From Cellvibrionaceae bacterium (lineage in GTDB: Bacteria > Pseudomonadota > Gammaproteobacteria > Pseudomonadales > Cellvibrionaceae), in NCBI GenBank assembly GCA_024707385.1, contig JANPZW010000009.1, positions 248,001 through 312,000 of the forward strand: 64,000 bases of DNA. Reading direction: 5' to 3'. Both the position numbers and the translations under genes were made by a program. The notes under the pieces were generated by a model that worked only from the letters and a program-made list of their open reading frames with translations, was not told the origin of the DNA and made no database searches. This document shows, piece after piece, positions 18,676 to 27,948 of the stretch. How positions within the stretch are numbered: the first letter of the stretch is position 1; each line of letters begins with the position of its first letter.

Positions 18676-19062
18676 ATGTCTCGCAGTCCCCGTACACCCC
18701 AATTCGCCGGCTCTCGCCTGATCGGTAGTACCGTTGCGTTTTTGTTGTTGTGTGGCGCGGCGCTGCTGGGCGGAGTACAGAAACCGAAAATCGCCAATCC
18801 AGGCCCGTGGTACTCAGGACCCCAGGCACCCTTGGTGCAGGTCTTTATCTATCCCAATGATTGTCAGCGCAACGGCGAAGCGCGCTGGCGCAATTCCGGC
18901 GAAGGCGACGACCAGCCGGATCAGCTGCTAACCCTGGATGGCCATTCCCAACCGGGACTGAATACAGATACCCTCAGCGGCGCCGTCCTCACGCGCAACG
19001 CACCATATCTCTTTTCCCTGCTTCACCATCCCCAGGCGGCTCGTGCGCCGCCCGTCGCGTAA
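18676..19062 (+). CDS. Small single-pass membrane or secreted hypothetical protein
   Basis: The ATG at 18676 opens a 128-residue frame with a positively charged start (MSRSPRTPQF), one hydrophobic helix (about 17-35, AFLLLCGAALLGG) and a polar remainder with LVQVFIYPNDCQRNGEAR. I know no family for it. Frame bias is acceptable but the protein is short, there is no strong ribosome site, and the end is rich in Pro and Ala, so it may not be real. It lies between the coiled-coil gene and secDF, both on the same strand. Confidence 0.4.
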   Translation: MSRSPRTPQFAGSRLIGSTVAFLLLCGAALLGGVQKPKIANPGPWYSGPQAPLVQVFIYPNDCQRNGEARWRNSGEGDDQPDQLLTLDGHSQPGLNTDTLSGAVLTRNAPYLFSLLHHPQAARAPPVA

Positions 19063-19168
19063 CCCTCCGTCACAAACACCCATTCATTTCGTAATAGCGG
19101 GTCCGCGCAACTGCGGCGCCAGATATAGGCGGCCGCCGAATGCGCCTCGACGTTATTGAGGATTACTC

Positions 19169-21694
19169 ATGCAATCACTATTCGCCCGGGCTGTGGTTTA
19201 CAGCCTGTTCATCCTGTTGGGCCTGCTCAGCGCGCTGCCCAATGTTTTACCCGAATCTGTTTTACAAAAGCTGCCGTCATGGTACGCCGGCAACACCATA
19301 ACCCTGGGTCTCGACCTGCGCGGCGGCTCCCACCTGTTGCTGGAGGTGGATACCCGCAGCCTGATGCAGGAAAAAAATCAGGATCTCACCGACCAATTGG
19401 TCACCAAAATGCGTGAGGTCCGCCTGTTCCACAACCGCCCGGAAGTCAGTGCGGACCAGGTGAAGGTAACTGTCACCAATCCGGCCGACGTCAGCCGGGT
19501 GCGCGAACTGGCCAAGCCACTGCTGGAGGCCGCCAGCAACGGCGGCCGCGGTTACCGCACCGATGAACAGGGCGCGACCCTTACCTTCACGCCGGGCAAG
19601 GAATACGTGCAGAAGTTGGAAAAAGACGCGGTGGAACGCAGCCTGGAAGTTGTGCGCCGGCGCCTCAACGAAACCGGTCTGGTCGACCCTACCATCACCC
19701 GTCAGGGCAGCGACGGCGTGCTGGTGCAGCTACCCGGCGTGGACGACCCGGGTTATATCCGCCAGCTGCTGGGCACGACCGCGAAAATGACATTTCACCT
19801 GGTGGCCGATGGCAATTCCCGCAGTGAGACGCGGGTCATTACTCTGCCCGGTGAGAACTCCACTGAGAGATATCAACTGGAGGCGCGGGTCGCCCTGGAA
19901 GGCCAACACATCAGCGATGCGCAATTGGGCTTCCACCAGAACACCAATGAACCGGTGGTGAACTTCCGGCTCGACACCGAAGGTGCGCGGCGCTTCGCCG
20001 ACATCACCACCAACAATATCGGCCGGCCGTTTGCGATTGTGCTGGATGGCAAGGTCATCACAGCACCGGTAATCCGCAGCGCGATCACCGGTGGCAGTGG
20101 CGAAATCAGCGGCAATTTCACCTCCGCCAGCGCCAACGATCTCGCCCTGCTGCTGCGCGCAGGCGCCCTTCCGGCACCGTTGACGGTGGTTGAAGAACGC
20201 ACCGTCGGACCCGATCTGGGCAGCGACTCCATCGCCATGGGCATCAGCACCGGCATCCTCGGCGCCGTCCTGGTGTTCATCTTCATGGTCGGCATCTACG
20301 GCCGCTGGGGTCTGATCGCGTGTACTGGCCTTGCCATCAACATCGGCTTGGTCTTTGGCATTCTGAGCCTGTTTGGCGCCACTCTCACCCTGCCGGGTAT
20401 CGCCGGTTTTATCCTCAGTATCGGTATGGCGGTGGATGCGAACATTCTGATCAACGAACGCATTCGCGAGGAGAACAACGCGGGTAAAAGTGCATACAGT
20501 GCGCTGGATGCCGGGTTTAAGCGCGCCTACAGCACGATCCTGGACTCGAACATCACCTCGTTGATCGCCATCAGTCTGCTGTTCCTGTTTGGCAGCGGTC
20601 CGGTAAGAGGTTTCGCCATCACCATGGCGGTCGGCCTGCTGATTTCCATGTTCACCGCCATTTCGGTGACTCGCGTGCTGATGGAATGGCGGGTGCGCAA
20701 GCTGCGCAATGCGCCACTGCAGATCTCGGGTATCAAGCTGCTCGACCGCATCAGCAACAGCCCCATCAACTTTATGCGCGGACGCATCGCCGGCCCGGTA
20801 GTGTCCATCATTTTGTCGCTGGCCTCGGTGATCCTGTTCTTCAAGCCCGGTATGGAATACGGCATTGACTTCAGCGGCGGCAGCGTCGTGGAAGTGCGGG
20901 CGCCGCAAACCTCCGTCGAACAACTGCGCGAAGGTCTGCGCAAGCAGGATTTCTCTCATGCGGCCATCCAGGAATTCGGCGAAGCGGGCAATTATCTGAT
21001 CCGCCTGCCGAGCCAGAGCGCCGAACAGGTCGCCAGCGGCGCCCCGGTGGAAGAGTTGAAAAAGGCGGTCCAGTCTGTCGTTCCAGGCGCGGAATTTCCG
21101 CGGGTGGAAATGGTGGGTCCCAAGGTAAGCGGCAATTTCAGCGACGCCACCATTCTCGCCATATTGCTGGCGGGTGCCGGCATGCTGGTCTATCTGTGGA
21201 TTCGCTTCGAATCACACTTCGCGGTAGGCGCCACCATTACCCTCGCGCTGGATCTGACCAAGACCATCGGATTTTTTGTGCTGGCAGGCGTGGAGTTCAA
21301 TTTGACCGCTGTGGCGGCGCTGCTGGCGCTGATCGGTTATTCCGTCAATGACAAGGTGGTGGTGTTCGACCGGATGCGGGAATACATCCGCCTCACTCCG
21401 GACAAACCACTGGCGGACTTGCTGAACGAGAGCATCACCTCCACCTTGACCCGAACCGTGTTCACCTCAGTGACCACTTTCCTCGCCATCCTGCCCATGG
21501 CAATTGCCGGTGGCGATGCGGTGGCCAGCTTCGCCCTGCCCATGCTGTTCGGTATAGTCGTGGGCACCAGTTCGTCGATCTTCATCGCTGCCCCAATCGT
21601 TCTGTGGCTCGGCGAACGGCGCCTGCGTCAGGGTCTGGCACAATTGCGTCCCGACGCTGAACAGCTCCGCCGCGAGCTGGAACAAATGCCATAA
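19169..21694 (+). CDS. secDF: Fused SecD-SecF protein-export protein
   Basis: SecD and SecF form an RND-type, proton-driven complex that helps move proteins across the inner membrane after SecA. Here both are in one 841-residue chain. The SecD half (about 1-515) has LGLDLRGGSHLLLEVDTRSL, the periplasmic P1 region and GMAVDANILINERIREE. The SecF half (about 530-841) has GMEYGIDFSGGSVVEV, ALIGYSVNDKVVVFDRMREY and SFALPMLFGIVVGTSSS. Most gammaproteobacteria encode separate secD and secF behind yajC; neither yajC nor tgt is here, so this may be a second, accessory copy. The Asp residues used in proton transfer in RND helices are present in both halves. A GAGGAT ribosome site precedes the ATG; a terminator follows. 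Confidence 0.95.
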   Translation: MQSLFARAVVYSLFILLGLLSALPNVLPESVLQKLPSWYAGNTITLGLDLRGGSHLLLEVDTRSLMQEKNQDLTDQLVTKMREVRLFHNRPEVSADQVKVTVTNPADVSRVRELAKPLLEAASNGGRGYRTDEQGATLTFTPGKEYVQKLEKDAVERSLEVVRRRLNETGLVDPTITRQGSDGVLVQLPGVDDPGYIRQLLGTTAKMTFHLVADGNSRSETRVITLPGENSTERYQLEARVALEGQHISDAQLGFHQNTNEPVVNFRLDTEGARRFADITTNNIGRPFAIVLDGKVITAPVIRSAITGGSGEISGNFTSASANDLALLLRAGALPAPLTVVEERTVGPDLGSDSIAMGISTGILGAVLVFIFMVGIYGRWGLIACTGLAINIGLVFGILSLFGATLTLPGIAGFILSIGMAVDANILINERIREENNAGKSAYSALDAGFKRAYSTILDSNITSLIAISLLFLFGSGPVRGFAITMAVGLLISMFTAISVTRVLMEWRVRKLRNAPLQISGIKLLDRISNSPINFMRGRIAGPVVSIILSLASVILFFKPGMEYGIDFSGGSVVEVRAPQTSVEQLREGLRKQDFSHAAIQEFGEAGNYLIRLPSQSAEQVASGAPVEELKKAVQSVVPGAEFPRVEMVGPKVSGNFSDATILAILLAGAGMLVYLWIRFESHFAVGATITLALDLTKTIGFFVLAGVEFNLTAVAALLALIGYSVNDKVVVFDRMREYIRLTPDKPLADLLNESITSTLTRTVFTSVTTFLAILPMAIAGGDAVASFALPMLFGIVVGTSSSIFIAAPIVLWLGERRLRQGLAQLRPDAEQLRRELEQMP

Positions 21695-21707
21695 TACCGG
21701 CCCATCA

Positions 21708-21735
21708 ATCACCCGCCCTCTGGCGGGTGATTTAT
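21708..21735 (+). terminator. Intrinsic terminator after secDF
   Basis: ATCACCCGCC (21708-21717) pairs with GGCGGGTGAT (21722-21731) around CTCT, followed by a short T-rich tail. It ends the secDF transcript 13 bases after the stop codon. Confidence 0.8.
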
Positions 21736-21760
21736 TACAACCTTAACAAACGGAGGACAC

Positions 21761-22501
21761 ATGTTTGACTGGCTGGCAAGCCCGGAAGCCTGGGTGGCAT
21801 TGGCAACCCTGACGGCGCTGGAAATTGTTCTAGGCATCGACAACATCATTTTCATTTCCATCCTGGTGGGCAGGCTGCCGCCACAACAACGCGATTTTGC
21901 CCGCCGACTCGGCCTGGCTCTGGCCATGATTACCCGCTTGGCACTGCTGTTTTCACTTGCCTGGGTGATGGGATTGACTGAAACGTTGTTCAGCGTTCTG
22001 GGCGAAGAGATTTCAGGCCGCGACATCATCCTGATCGGTGGGGGACTATTTCTATTAGCGAAAGCCACCCACGAAATTCACAACAGCCTGGAAGGGGTGG
22101 AAGAGCAGCAGCGCAACGTTGTGGCGCCTAACCTGATGATGGTACTGGTGCAGATCGCCATTCTGGACATCGTCTTCTCCCTGGACTCTGTCATTACCGC
22201 GGTAGGGTTGGCCGACCATGTTTCCGTCATGGCCATCGCTATCATCATCGCGGTTGGTGTGATGTTGTTTGCCGCCAAGCCGATCGGCGAATTTGTCGAT
22301 GCTCATCCCACCATCAAGATTCTGGCCTTGTCGTTCCTTGTAGTGGTCGGTTTGACGTTGATGGTCGAAGGGTTCGATGTGCATGTGCCGAAGGGCTATA
22401 TCTACTTCGCCATGGCGTTTTCCCTCGGCGTCGAGATGCTCAACATCCGCATGCGCAATAAGCGGTCGCCAGTCAAATTGCATAAGACGATGGGCGAATG
22501 A
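21761..22501 (+). CDS. TerC-family integral membrane protein
   Basis: A 246-residue protein with about seven membrane helices. It carries the two TerC signatures with conserved acidic residues in membrane: LEIVLGIDNIIFISIL (about 22-37) and LDIVFSLDSVITAVGL (about 137-152). TerC proteins are linked to metal-ion homeostasis, and some export Mn2+ to protect or load secreted proteins. The name comes from tellurite resistance, but most chromosomal members are not tellurite genes. This short form lacks CBS or CorC domains. The ATG is preceded by GGAGG. Being next to secDF may fit a role with exported metalloproteins, which is speculative. Confidence 0.92.
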   Translation: MFDWLASPEAWVALATLTALEIVLGIDNIIFISILVGRLPPQQRDFARRLGLALAMITRLALLFSLAWVMGLTETLFSVLGEEISGRDIILIGGGLFLLAKATHEIHNSLEGVEEQQRNVVAPNLMMVLVQIAILDIVFSLDSVITAVGLADHVSVMAIAIIIAVGVMLFAAKPIGEFVDAHPTIKILALSFLVVVGLTLMVEGFDVHVPKGYIYFAMAFSLGVEMLNIRMRNKRSPVKLHKTMGE

Positions 22502-22503
22502 GA

Positions 22504-24059
22504 TCAGGGCGGGATCGAGGAGGACTGTGCGTTCTCGGCATCCCGCTCCTGCTGATTGATGAGCGCGCGCAGATGTTTGATGCGCGCTCTCACATCGCGG
22601 CGACGGAAGCGCCAGCGATATATATTTCGCAATACCTGTAATGCCTCGCTGAAGTCACCACGCGTTTCGTAAGCTTCAACAATTCGACGGGACAGATCCA
22701 GACTCGCTGGCGTAGTGCGACAGTCGCGAACGTGATTCAACGCATCCTCAAGGCGATTCTCGTCCAAAGCCCGCTCCGCCAGGGCCAAGCAGGAAGCGTC
22801 CGCGCGAGTCTGCAGCCGGGCCCTCTCCCCTCGCTGCCAGCGCCAGATCAACATAGCCACCCATGCACCCGCCGCAAAGATCAACAGTTCACCCATAGGC
22901 AGCCAGAACCCGGCTAATGTCTGCCCTAAAACCTGTACCGCCGCCAAACCAACCAGGGTGAGACTGCCCAGCCCCATGATCCAGGGCAACGGCAGGAAGG
23001 GCATGATAAACAACATATATACGGCGAAGCCGGCCAGCATTGCTTTGTGCGCGAAAGTCCACCATGCCGGTTCAAACAGGAACGCGCGATCACCTAGGGA
23101 CGCGATCACCTGGGCGGATTGCTCAAGGGTCGAACCGCCATCGCGCCCCAGCAGAACCCAACCGGACAGTTGGTCTCCGGCAAGAGCCGCACCCAGCGTA
23201 ATCTGCCGCATGGAAGCGCGTATACCGGAAAAAGTGCCGTATATGGGCACTATCTCGGCCGCCACCGAGGTGCGTATCTGTTCCACGCCAAGGTTAAATC
23301 CTCGATCTCTGCGCCAGCTCAAAGCGGTCGAGACACCTGCAGGCATATGCTGTCCCTGGCTCGCTGCCCAAAACTGCAGTGGAAACATGGGAATCACCTT
23401 GTCACCTTCCAGAGAAGCAAGGCGGCGCTCCTGGCTGGGAGCACTATCAATGGGAAAATATTGCAGCAACGGACTTATCACCATCGCTGGGGACTGCTCT
23501 GGCCAGGGCCACAACCAGTTCCGCACAAACTGCGGATATTGGGCAAAACTCTCCTGCACCGGAATACGCCGATAGAAATGTGAACTCTGATCCATCAAGC
23601 CTAATACCACCCGATGGGAGGTCAGGACCTGCGTTAATGCCTCGCGCCGCGCCAGCACCTTGTTGACGTCCCCATACTTAAAGTCGCGGGTCCTGCGGCC
23701 CTGCTGAATTTCCTGCAGCAGGCTCTCGGCAGTTGGCTGCACCATCACCAGAGGCTGTTCGAGAACGAATCCAGCCAGGACATCCTCCGCCATGTTGGCA
23801 AACAGCTGCTCAAGACTCTCCGCTCCGGCCAGATCCACCATCCAGCGTTCGTACTCAATATCAGGGACATGCACGACGGTGATGTGCGTTTGTGGTGACG
23901 GAAGATGGCTAATATGTAATGCGAAGCGGAACAGATGGGTCTGTACCCTCTCCCGCGCCTCGAGAAAAATTCCGGCAATGGACCGCGCGCCAGCAACCAC
24001 ACTGCAAGCAGCAGCGCCAAAGTGCGCAAAGAAAAGAGGTGGAGTAGAAAACGGGTCAA
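22504..24059 (-). CDS. CHASE2-like sensor protein with three membrane helices and a TPR-like tail, probably frameshifted at its N-terminus
   Basis: The main frame (22504-24000) encodes about 498 residues: a periplasmic CHASE2-like region (about 1-290, with a WPWPEQSP segment and THITVVHVPDIEY), three membrane helices (about 300-370), and a cytoplasmic, Arg-rich, helical tail (390-498) resembling TPR repeats. It begins without a signal anchor. In another frame, a TTG at 24059 starts MTRFLLHLFSLRTLALLLAV, the missing first helix, which meets the main frame near 24003 in a GCGCGC stretch; one inserted base joins them. CHASE2 domains sense unknown extracellular cues. No kinase or cyclase domain follows here, so the output is unknown. 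It is near the rssB-rssC cluster but a 133-base gap separates them. Confidence 0.6.
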
Positions 24060-24192
24060 GTGCTGCTCTTAATAGGTCCGGTTGCGTACCGGTGCACTCT
24101 AGGATGACAGTCCGTCTAATACAACCGTCCCTGGCGGTGACGAAGTAAGGAAATGGAGTGGGGCTTGGAATTGGTGATGCGCATCAACCGGA

Positions 24193-24813
24193 TTAGCAGC
24201 GCGCATCCCCTTTCACAGAAATCGTTTTAACACTGGCGTTATCGCCGGGGAAACCCTGCAGCATGGCGGTAAGCATCTCATCAAATACTACCGACAACAC
24301 ACCACAGCGGCCCTGGCTGGCACCGGAGACCTCGTAGACACGCGTACCTTCCGCCTGATTACGCTCGATTACCAGCTGCACATGGCGAATGAATTCCTGG
24401 CGACGCTGGTCGTCGACAATCACCACATTGGTGCCAAAGTAACGCGACCGCCCCATACCCCAGCCGGTGGTGATTAAGGGTCCGGAGCGATCCGAATCGA
24501 CCGGCTCAACAGCATAGTCGAGCAGGGCCACCAGATCCGCGTTATCGGTCCCGACCACCTGAAAGCCCAGATCGGTAAGTGCCCCCTCCACCTGCGTGCG
24601 ATACCAAGCAAATTCCAGCGAACGATTCAGATCGGCATGCATGGCCTGGACTGAAATAGTCCCCCGCGCCGCCAGATCTTCCGGCGCGCGGAACGTATTC
24701 ACCCGCGTGCTGACCACACTGCTACACGCACTGAGCAATAACAGCAAAAGCGGTATACCGCCGCGCCACAAGGTGGGTTTCATTCGCCCAATCATCGCCG
24801 AGACTTTATCCAT
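24193..24813 (-). CDS. DUF4136-type lipoprotein
   Basis: A 206-residue lipoprotein. The signal ends in the lipobox LLSAC, so the mature protein starts at a Cys near residue 30. The body resembles DUF4136 proteins: an early AARGTISVQAMHADLNRSLEF, then ALTDLGFQVVGTDNADLVAL, and a middle beta region (PLITTGWGMGRSRYFGTNVV). Two later Cys could form a disulfide. The second residue after the lipidated Cys is Ser, which predicts outer-membrane sorting. Several Met codons precede the hydrophobic core, so the exact start is uncertain. It follows rssC by only 7 bases and is probably cotranscribed with rssB-rssC; why a DUF4136 lipoprotein would join that pathway is not known. Confidence 0.82.
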   Translation of the reverse strand: MDKVSAMIGRMKPTLWRGGIPLLLLLLSACSSVVSTRVNTFRAPEDLAARGTISVQAMHADLNRSLEFAWYRTQVEGALTDLGFQVVGTDNADLVALLDYAVEPVDSDRSGPLITTGWGMGRSRYFGTNVVIVDDQRRQEFIRHVQLVIERNQAEGTRVYEVSGASQGRCGVLSVVFDEMLTAMLQGFPGDNASVKTISVKGDARC

Positions 24814-24820
24814 ACATCAC

Positions 24821-25306
24821 CTAATGCTTGCTCTGAAGCGTTTCAACCAGCTCATGGAATTTGACTTTGTTCGGCTCATTTAGCTCCATCAGGATCTGAT
24901 GGGCCTCCAGGACACGGGCCTTGATGGCAGATTCGTCTTCCAGGTTTTCCGTCAGCGGCTGGGTGCCGCTGAACGGCAAGCGGGCGTTTGATACCAGTTC
25001 GAAGATGTCCTCGAAGCCCATGGACACCAGGAGGCGCTGAATACTGGGGCTGGCCGTAACCACCACGGGATTGCCGTGGCCCAGCTCGCGGGCGCCTATG
25101 GAGATCTTCGCCATCAGGCCGAGCGTAGTGCTATCAATACCATCCGCCTCGCGGAGATCAAAAACCACTGACTTGAAATTGTCTTCACCGAACATGGTGG
25201 CAATGAACTGATCGAATGAAATGCAAAGCGTGAGACGTACATCGCCCACGAGCTTAATCACATAAGTTCCATTATGTTCCGCTACAAAAATATGGCCGGA
25301 ACTCAT
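24821..25306 (-). CDS. rssC: STAS-domain anti-anti-sigma factor, RssC-like
   Basis: A 161-residue protein with a STAS domain (about 5-110) and a helical C-terminal extension. The phosphoacceptor loop reads GIDSTTLGLM, with Ser in the usual position. Such proteins bind an anti-sigma factor when unphosphorylated and are switched by a PP2C phosphatase and a kinase. The start codon overlaps the rssB stop (ATGA), so the two are translated together and RssB is the expected phosphatase. This order matches Pseudomonas rssB-rssC. The anti-sigma partner and kinase are not in the window. Confidence 0.85.
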   Translation of the reverse strand: MSSGHIFVAEHNGTYVIKLVGDVRLTLCISFDQFIATMFGEDNFKSVVFDLREADGIDSTTLGLMAKISIGARELGHGNPVVVTASPSIQRLLVSMGFEDIFELVSNARLPFSGTQPLTENLEDESAIKARVLEAHQILMELNEPNKVKFHELVETLQSKH

Positions 25307-26514
25307 GACACATCACCACCTGGATTTGGACCAACAGAATTGAGGGTGAGAACCGCAATATCGTCTGGCATATCTTTCAACTTATCCAGCCCCAGGCTGG
25401 ACCATATGGATGCCAAATCACCCGTATTGTTTTTCATCAAGTCTAGCAGGCACTGTTCCTTACCGATCAGATCGGGAGCCGGCAAAACCTCAAGCACACC
25501 GTCGGAGAACACCATCAGCGAGAATTTTTCCGGCAGGGTCGCCTGATACACCTCCCAGGTTGCATCCTTAAAAATACCCACTGGTTTGCCTTTACCCTCC
25601 AGAAACCGTGCCTCGCCATCCGCCACAAGTACAGGCAGCGGCAGATGGCCGCCGAGCACGTAGCGCATCTGCCGGGTGTGGGTATCGAGGATGCCGACAA
25701 AGCACGTCAGATGGCAGCCGAATTTTGAACGCATCAACTCCTGGTTGATCATCGACATCCATTCTGCGGCATCAATCTGAAACGCATCCTGCTGATGGAA
25801 AATGCGCCGTTCGCGAATAATGCGCCGCACCAGCTGTTTCAGCCAGACGGTGACAAACGCCGACGAAGCGCCATGGCCGGAGATATCCGTAAGGTAGAAC
25901 GACAGGTAGCGGTCATTGATCAGGCCATAATCAATGAAATCGCCGCTGAGATAGAGTGAAGGCACAATCTTGTGTGCCACGGTGATGTCGCCGTAGCGCA
26001 CTGGCGTAGGCGGCAGCAGGTTGATCTGCACCTGACGCCCGGCCTGCTGGTCGCGCTCCAACACACGCACGTATTCGCGCAGTTCGCGGTTGGCTTTTTC
26101 CAACTTGCGCCTATAGCGCTTGTTGTCACGCTGCAGGTCGAGCACCGCGAGGGCTTTATTGATTGAATGGGTCAACACTTCCATGTCCACCAGGGGCTTG
26201 ATGAGATAATCAGCCGCACCGAGGCGCAGCGCCTCCGCCACATCGGCCACCATGCCCATGCCGGAGATCACAATCACCGGTATATCCGGATCCACCTCCT
26301 TTACCATCTTCAGCAATGCCAACCCGTCCAAGTCGGGCATGCGCAGATCGGTGAGAACGAGGTCGGGTTTGTGTCCGCGGAACCAGGCGATGCCATCAGT
26401 GCCATTGCTCTCGGCGCGAATGCGGAACCCGCTATCTTCCAGGTAGGCCACTATGCTCTGGCGGACCAATATATCGTCATCAATTACCAGTAACTGACGG
26501 CCCGGATCGGTCAT
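25303..26514 (-). CDS. rssB: Response regulator with SpoIIE-type PP2C phosphatase output, RssB-like
   Basis: A 403-residue protein: receiver domain (about 8-125, phosphoacceptor Asp in VLTDLRMPDLDG), a coiled-coil linker (130-165) and a PP2C/SpoIIE phosphatase (170-395). The metal-binding residues look intact: SGDFIDYG, TDISGHGASSAF, MVFSDGVLE and DDIAVLTL. This differs from E. coli RssB, whose phosphatase fold is inactive and acts as an RpoS adaptor; here catalysis on the neighbouring STAS protein is likely. In Pseudomonas the equivalent pair affects stress sigma-factor control. The sensor kinase is not in the window. The 219-base gap upstream separates it from the divergent PilZ gene. Confidence 0.88.
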   Translation of the reverse strand: MTDPGRQLLVIDDDILVRQSIVAYLEDSGFRIRAESNGTDGIAWFRGHKPDLVLTDLRMPDLDGLALLKMVKEVDPDIPVIVISGMGMVADVAEALRLGAADYLIKPLVDMEVLTHSINKALAVLDLQRDNKRYRRKLEKANRELREYVRVLERDQQAGRQVQINLLPPTPVRYGDITVAHKIVPSLYLSGDFIDYGLINDRYLSFYLTDISGHGASSAFVTVWLKQLVRRIIRERRIFHQQDAFQIDAAEWMSMINQELMRSKFGCHLTCFVGILDTHTRQMRYVLGGHLPLPVLVADGEARFLEGKGKPVGIFKDATWEVYQATLPEKFSLMVFSDGVLEVLPAPDLIGKEQCLLDLMKNNTGDLASIWSSLGLDKLKDMPDDIAVLTLNSVGPNPGGDVS

Positions 26515-26733
26515 GCATCACCTGGTTTTTTAATCGGTTATTGAAAAAGCGCTTGATTATTAGAAAAATTCAGTTCGCTGAAGCGAAAATACACTACCCT
26601 TTAAACAGGTACGACGCAACCCGTCGCGCCGAGCCAAACCCATCACACGTTCAGCACTAACGCACCAAGGCCCATATTCCTCAACCGCGTCCGAACGCAG
26701 CCATTCTTAATACGATAATCAAGGCAGTGGACA

Positions 26734-27042
26734 ATGATGAATCTCGCCAGCCGCAATTACGAAGAAAAACGCAATTTTATCCGCATGAGAGTAGAAGCGC
26801 CGGTAGCGGTAAGCATTGATCTGGAGCAGCGCTGGTCGGGTACCTGCCACGATCTCAGCGGCGGCGGCATGTTGATTTCCCTTCCCGAATCGCTACCGCT
26901 GGGCACGGAATTGGAGGTCGCTGTCAGCTCCCACTATGGGCACAACCCCATGCTCCGCGCTATCACCAAGGTCCGCCGGGTGCAAACCGAGCTGCCGCAA
27001 CACTGCCGTCTCGGTCTGGAAATCATAACGTTGCTCGACTAG
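26734..27042 (+). CDS. PilZ-domain c-di-GMP-binding protein
   Basis: A 102-residue stand-alone PilZ domain. The two c-di-GMP contacts are present: RNFIR near residue 14 (RxxxR) and DLSGGGM near residue 41 (D/NxSxxG). Such small proteins bind c-di-GMP and pass the signal to motility, pilus or exopolysaccharide machinery. It is divergent from rssB and convergent with mlaA; its TAG stop overlaps the mlaA stop within the palindrome CTAG. Its partner cannot be told from context; pilU 17 kb away is one possibility only. Confidence 0.92.
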   Translation: MMNLASRNYEEKRNFIRMRVEAPVAVSIDLEQRWSGTCHDLSGGGMLISLPESLPLGTELEVAVSSHYGHNPMLRAITKVRRVQTELPQHCRLGLEIITLLD

Positions 27043-27797
27043 AAGTCATCGTCAAACTCTTCCAGATCACCGCCGAAATCGTCTTCCACCTTGCCGTCCT
27101 GGACGAGGTATTCCCGGCGCTGCAGATACGCCTCGCGGATAAAGATGTAGCGATCACCAGATATCAGTTTTTCCGCCTCCAGCAGGCCGGCGCGAATTTG
27201 CACCACATCCAAAGCCTTGAGGCCATACAGCACTTCCTTGTTCTCGACGTAACTCACGGGATCCATAAACCAGTCTGCCGGCATGGCGACCGTGTCAGTC
27301 ATGGTGGCAGGTCCAAGGAACGGCAATATGACGTAAGGTCCCTGATCTACCCCCCAATACGAAAGAGTTTGACCAAAGGATTCACCGTCCAGTTTGGGCA
27401 ACCCGGCGTGGCGCGCCACATCAAACAGACCACCGACACCAACGGTGGTGTTGATCAGCAGGCGGCCGGTACTGTTGGCCGCTTTGCCCCACTTCCACTG
27501 CAGCACGTTATTCAGGGCGTTTGGCACTTCGCCCACGTTGCTGAAGAAGTTAGTCACACCGGTTTCCATAAAGTCCGGCGTCACGAACCTATAGCCCCGG
27601 GCCACAGGTTTGAGGAAAAAGCGGTCGAGGGTGTCATTGAAAGCAAAGACTTTGCGATTAAAGCCCTCCCAAGGGTCTTTTTCAGGAATCAGCGGCGCGT
27701 CAGTTGTTGAGTCTTTTTGCGGGTTGGCTGCACAGCCCACCAACCCCACTACCAGCAGGATGGAAGTGAATTTCCACAAGATCCCCGCATTTTTCAT
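27039..27797 (-). CDS. mlaA: MlaA (VacJ) outer-membrane lipoprotein of phospholipid transport
   Basis: MlaA removes misplaced phospholipids from the outer leaflet of the outer membrane and passes them to MlaC. This 252-residue protein starts at the ATG at 27797, with GGGAG upstream; the frame runs 16 codons further but those lie before the ribosome site. The lipobox LVGC gives a lipidated Cys near residue 22. Family blocks are DPWEGFNRKVFAFND, GYRFVTPDF, TNFFSNVGEVPNALNN, GRLLINTTVGVGGLFD and LGPATMTDTV. The C-terminus is a very acidic tail (EDDFGGDLEEFDDDF) that is not typical of E. coli MlaA. The other mla genes are elsewhere. It converges with the PilZ gene. Confidence 0.95.
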   Translation of the reverse strand: MKNAGILWKFTSILLVVGLVGCAANPQKDSTTDAPLIPEKDPWEGFNRKVFAFNDTLDRFFLKPVARGYRFVTPDFMETGVTNFFSNVGEVPNALNNVLQWKWGKAANSTGRLLINTTVGVGGLFDVARHAGLPKLDGESFGQTLSYWGVDQGPYVILPFLGPATMTDTVAMPADWFMDPVSYVENKEVLYGLKALDVVQIRAGLLEAEKLISGDRYIFIREAYLQRREYLVQDGKVEDDFGGDLEEFDDDF

Positions 27798-27948
27798 AGA
27801 CCACTCCCATCCACGGAAAAAAATTGAGCGGCATTTTATACGCAAAAACTGCGGAAAACCTACGCGTTCGCAAACGTCTGCGTATTCTGCTTCCGCTGCT
27901 CATCACAGCCCATTAAGCTATGCGCCCGAATTTTGATCGAGATAGACA

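Noticed and set aside
19730..20959. A 409-codon open frame antisense to secDF
   Set aside because: It lies wholly within secDF and its His/Gln/Asp-rich composition is that of a reverse-frame shadow of a GC-rich membrane protein gene.
21761..22501. Tellurite resistance locus (TerC here, TerB-like at 30.0 kb)
   Set aside because: The two genes are 8 kb apart with no other ter genes. Both families are widespread outside tellurite operons.
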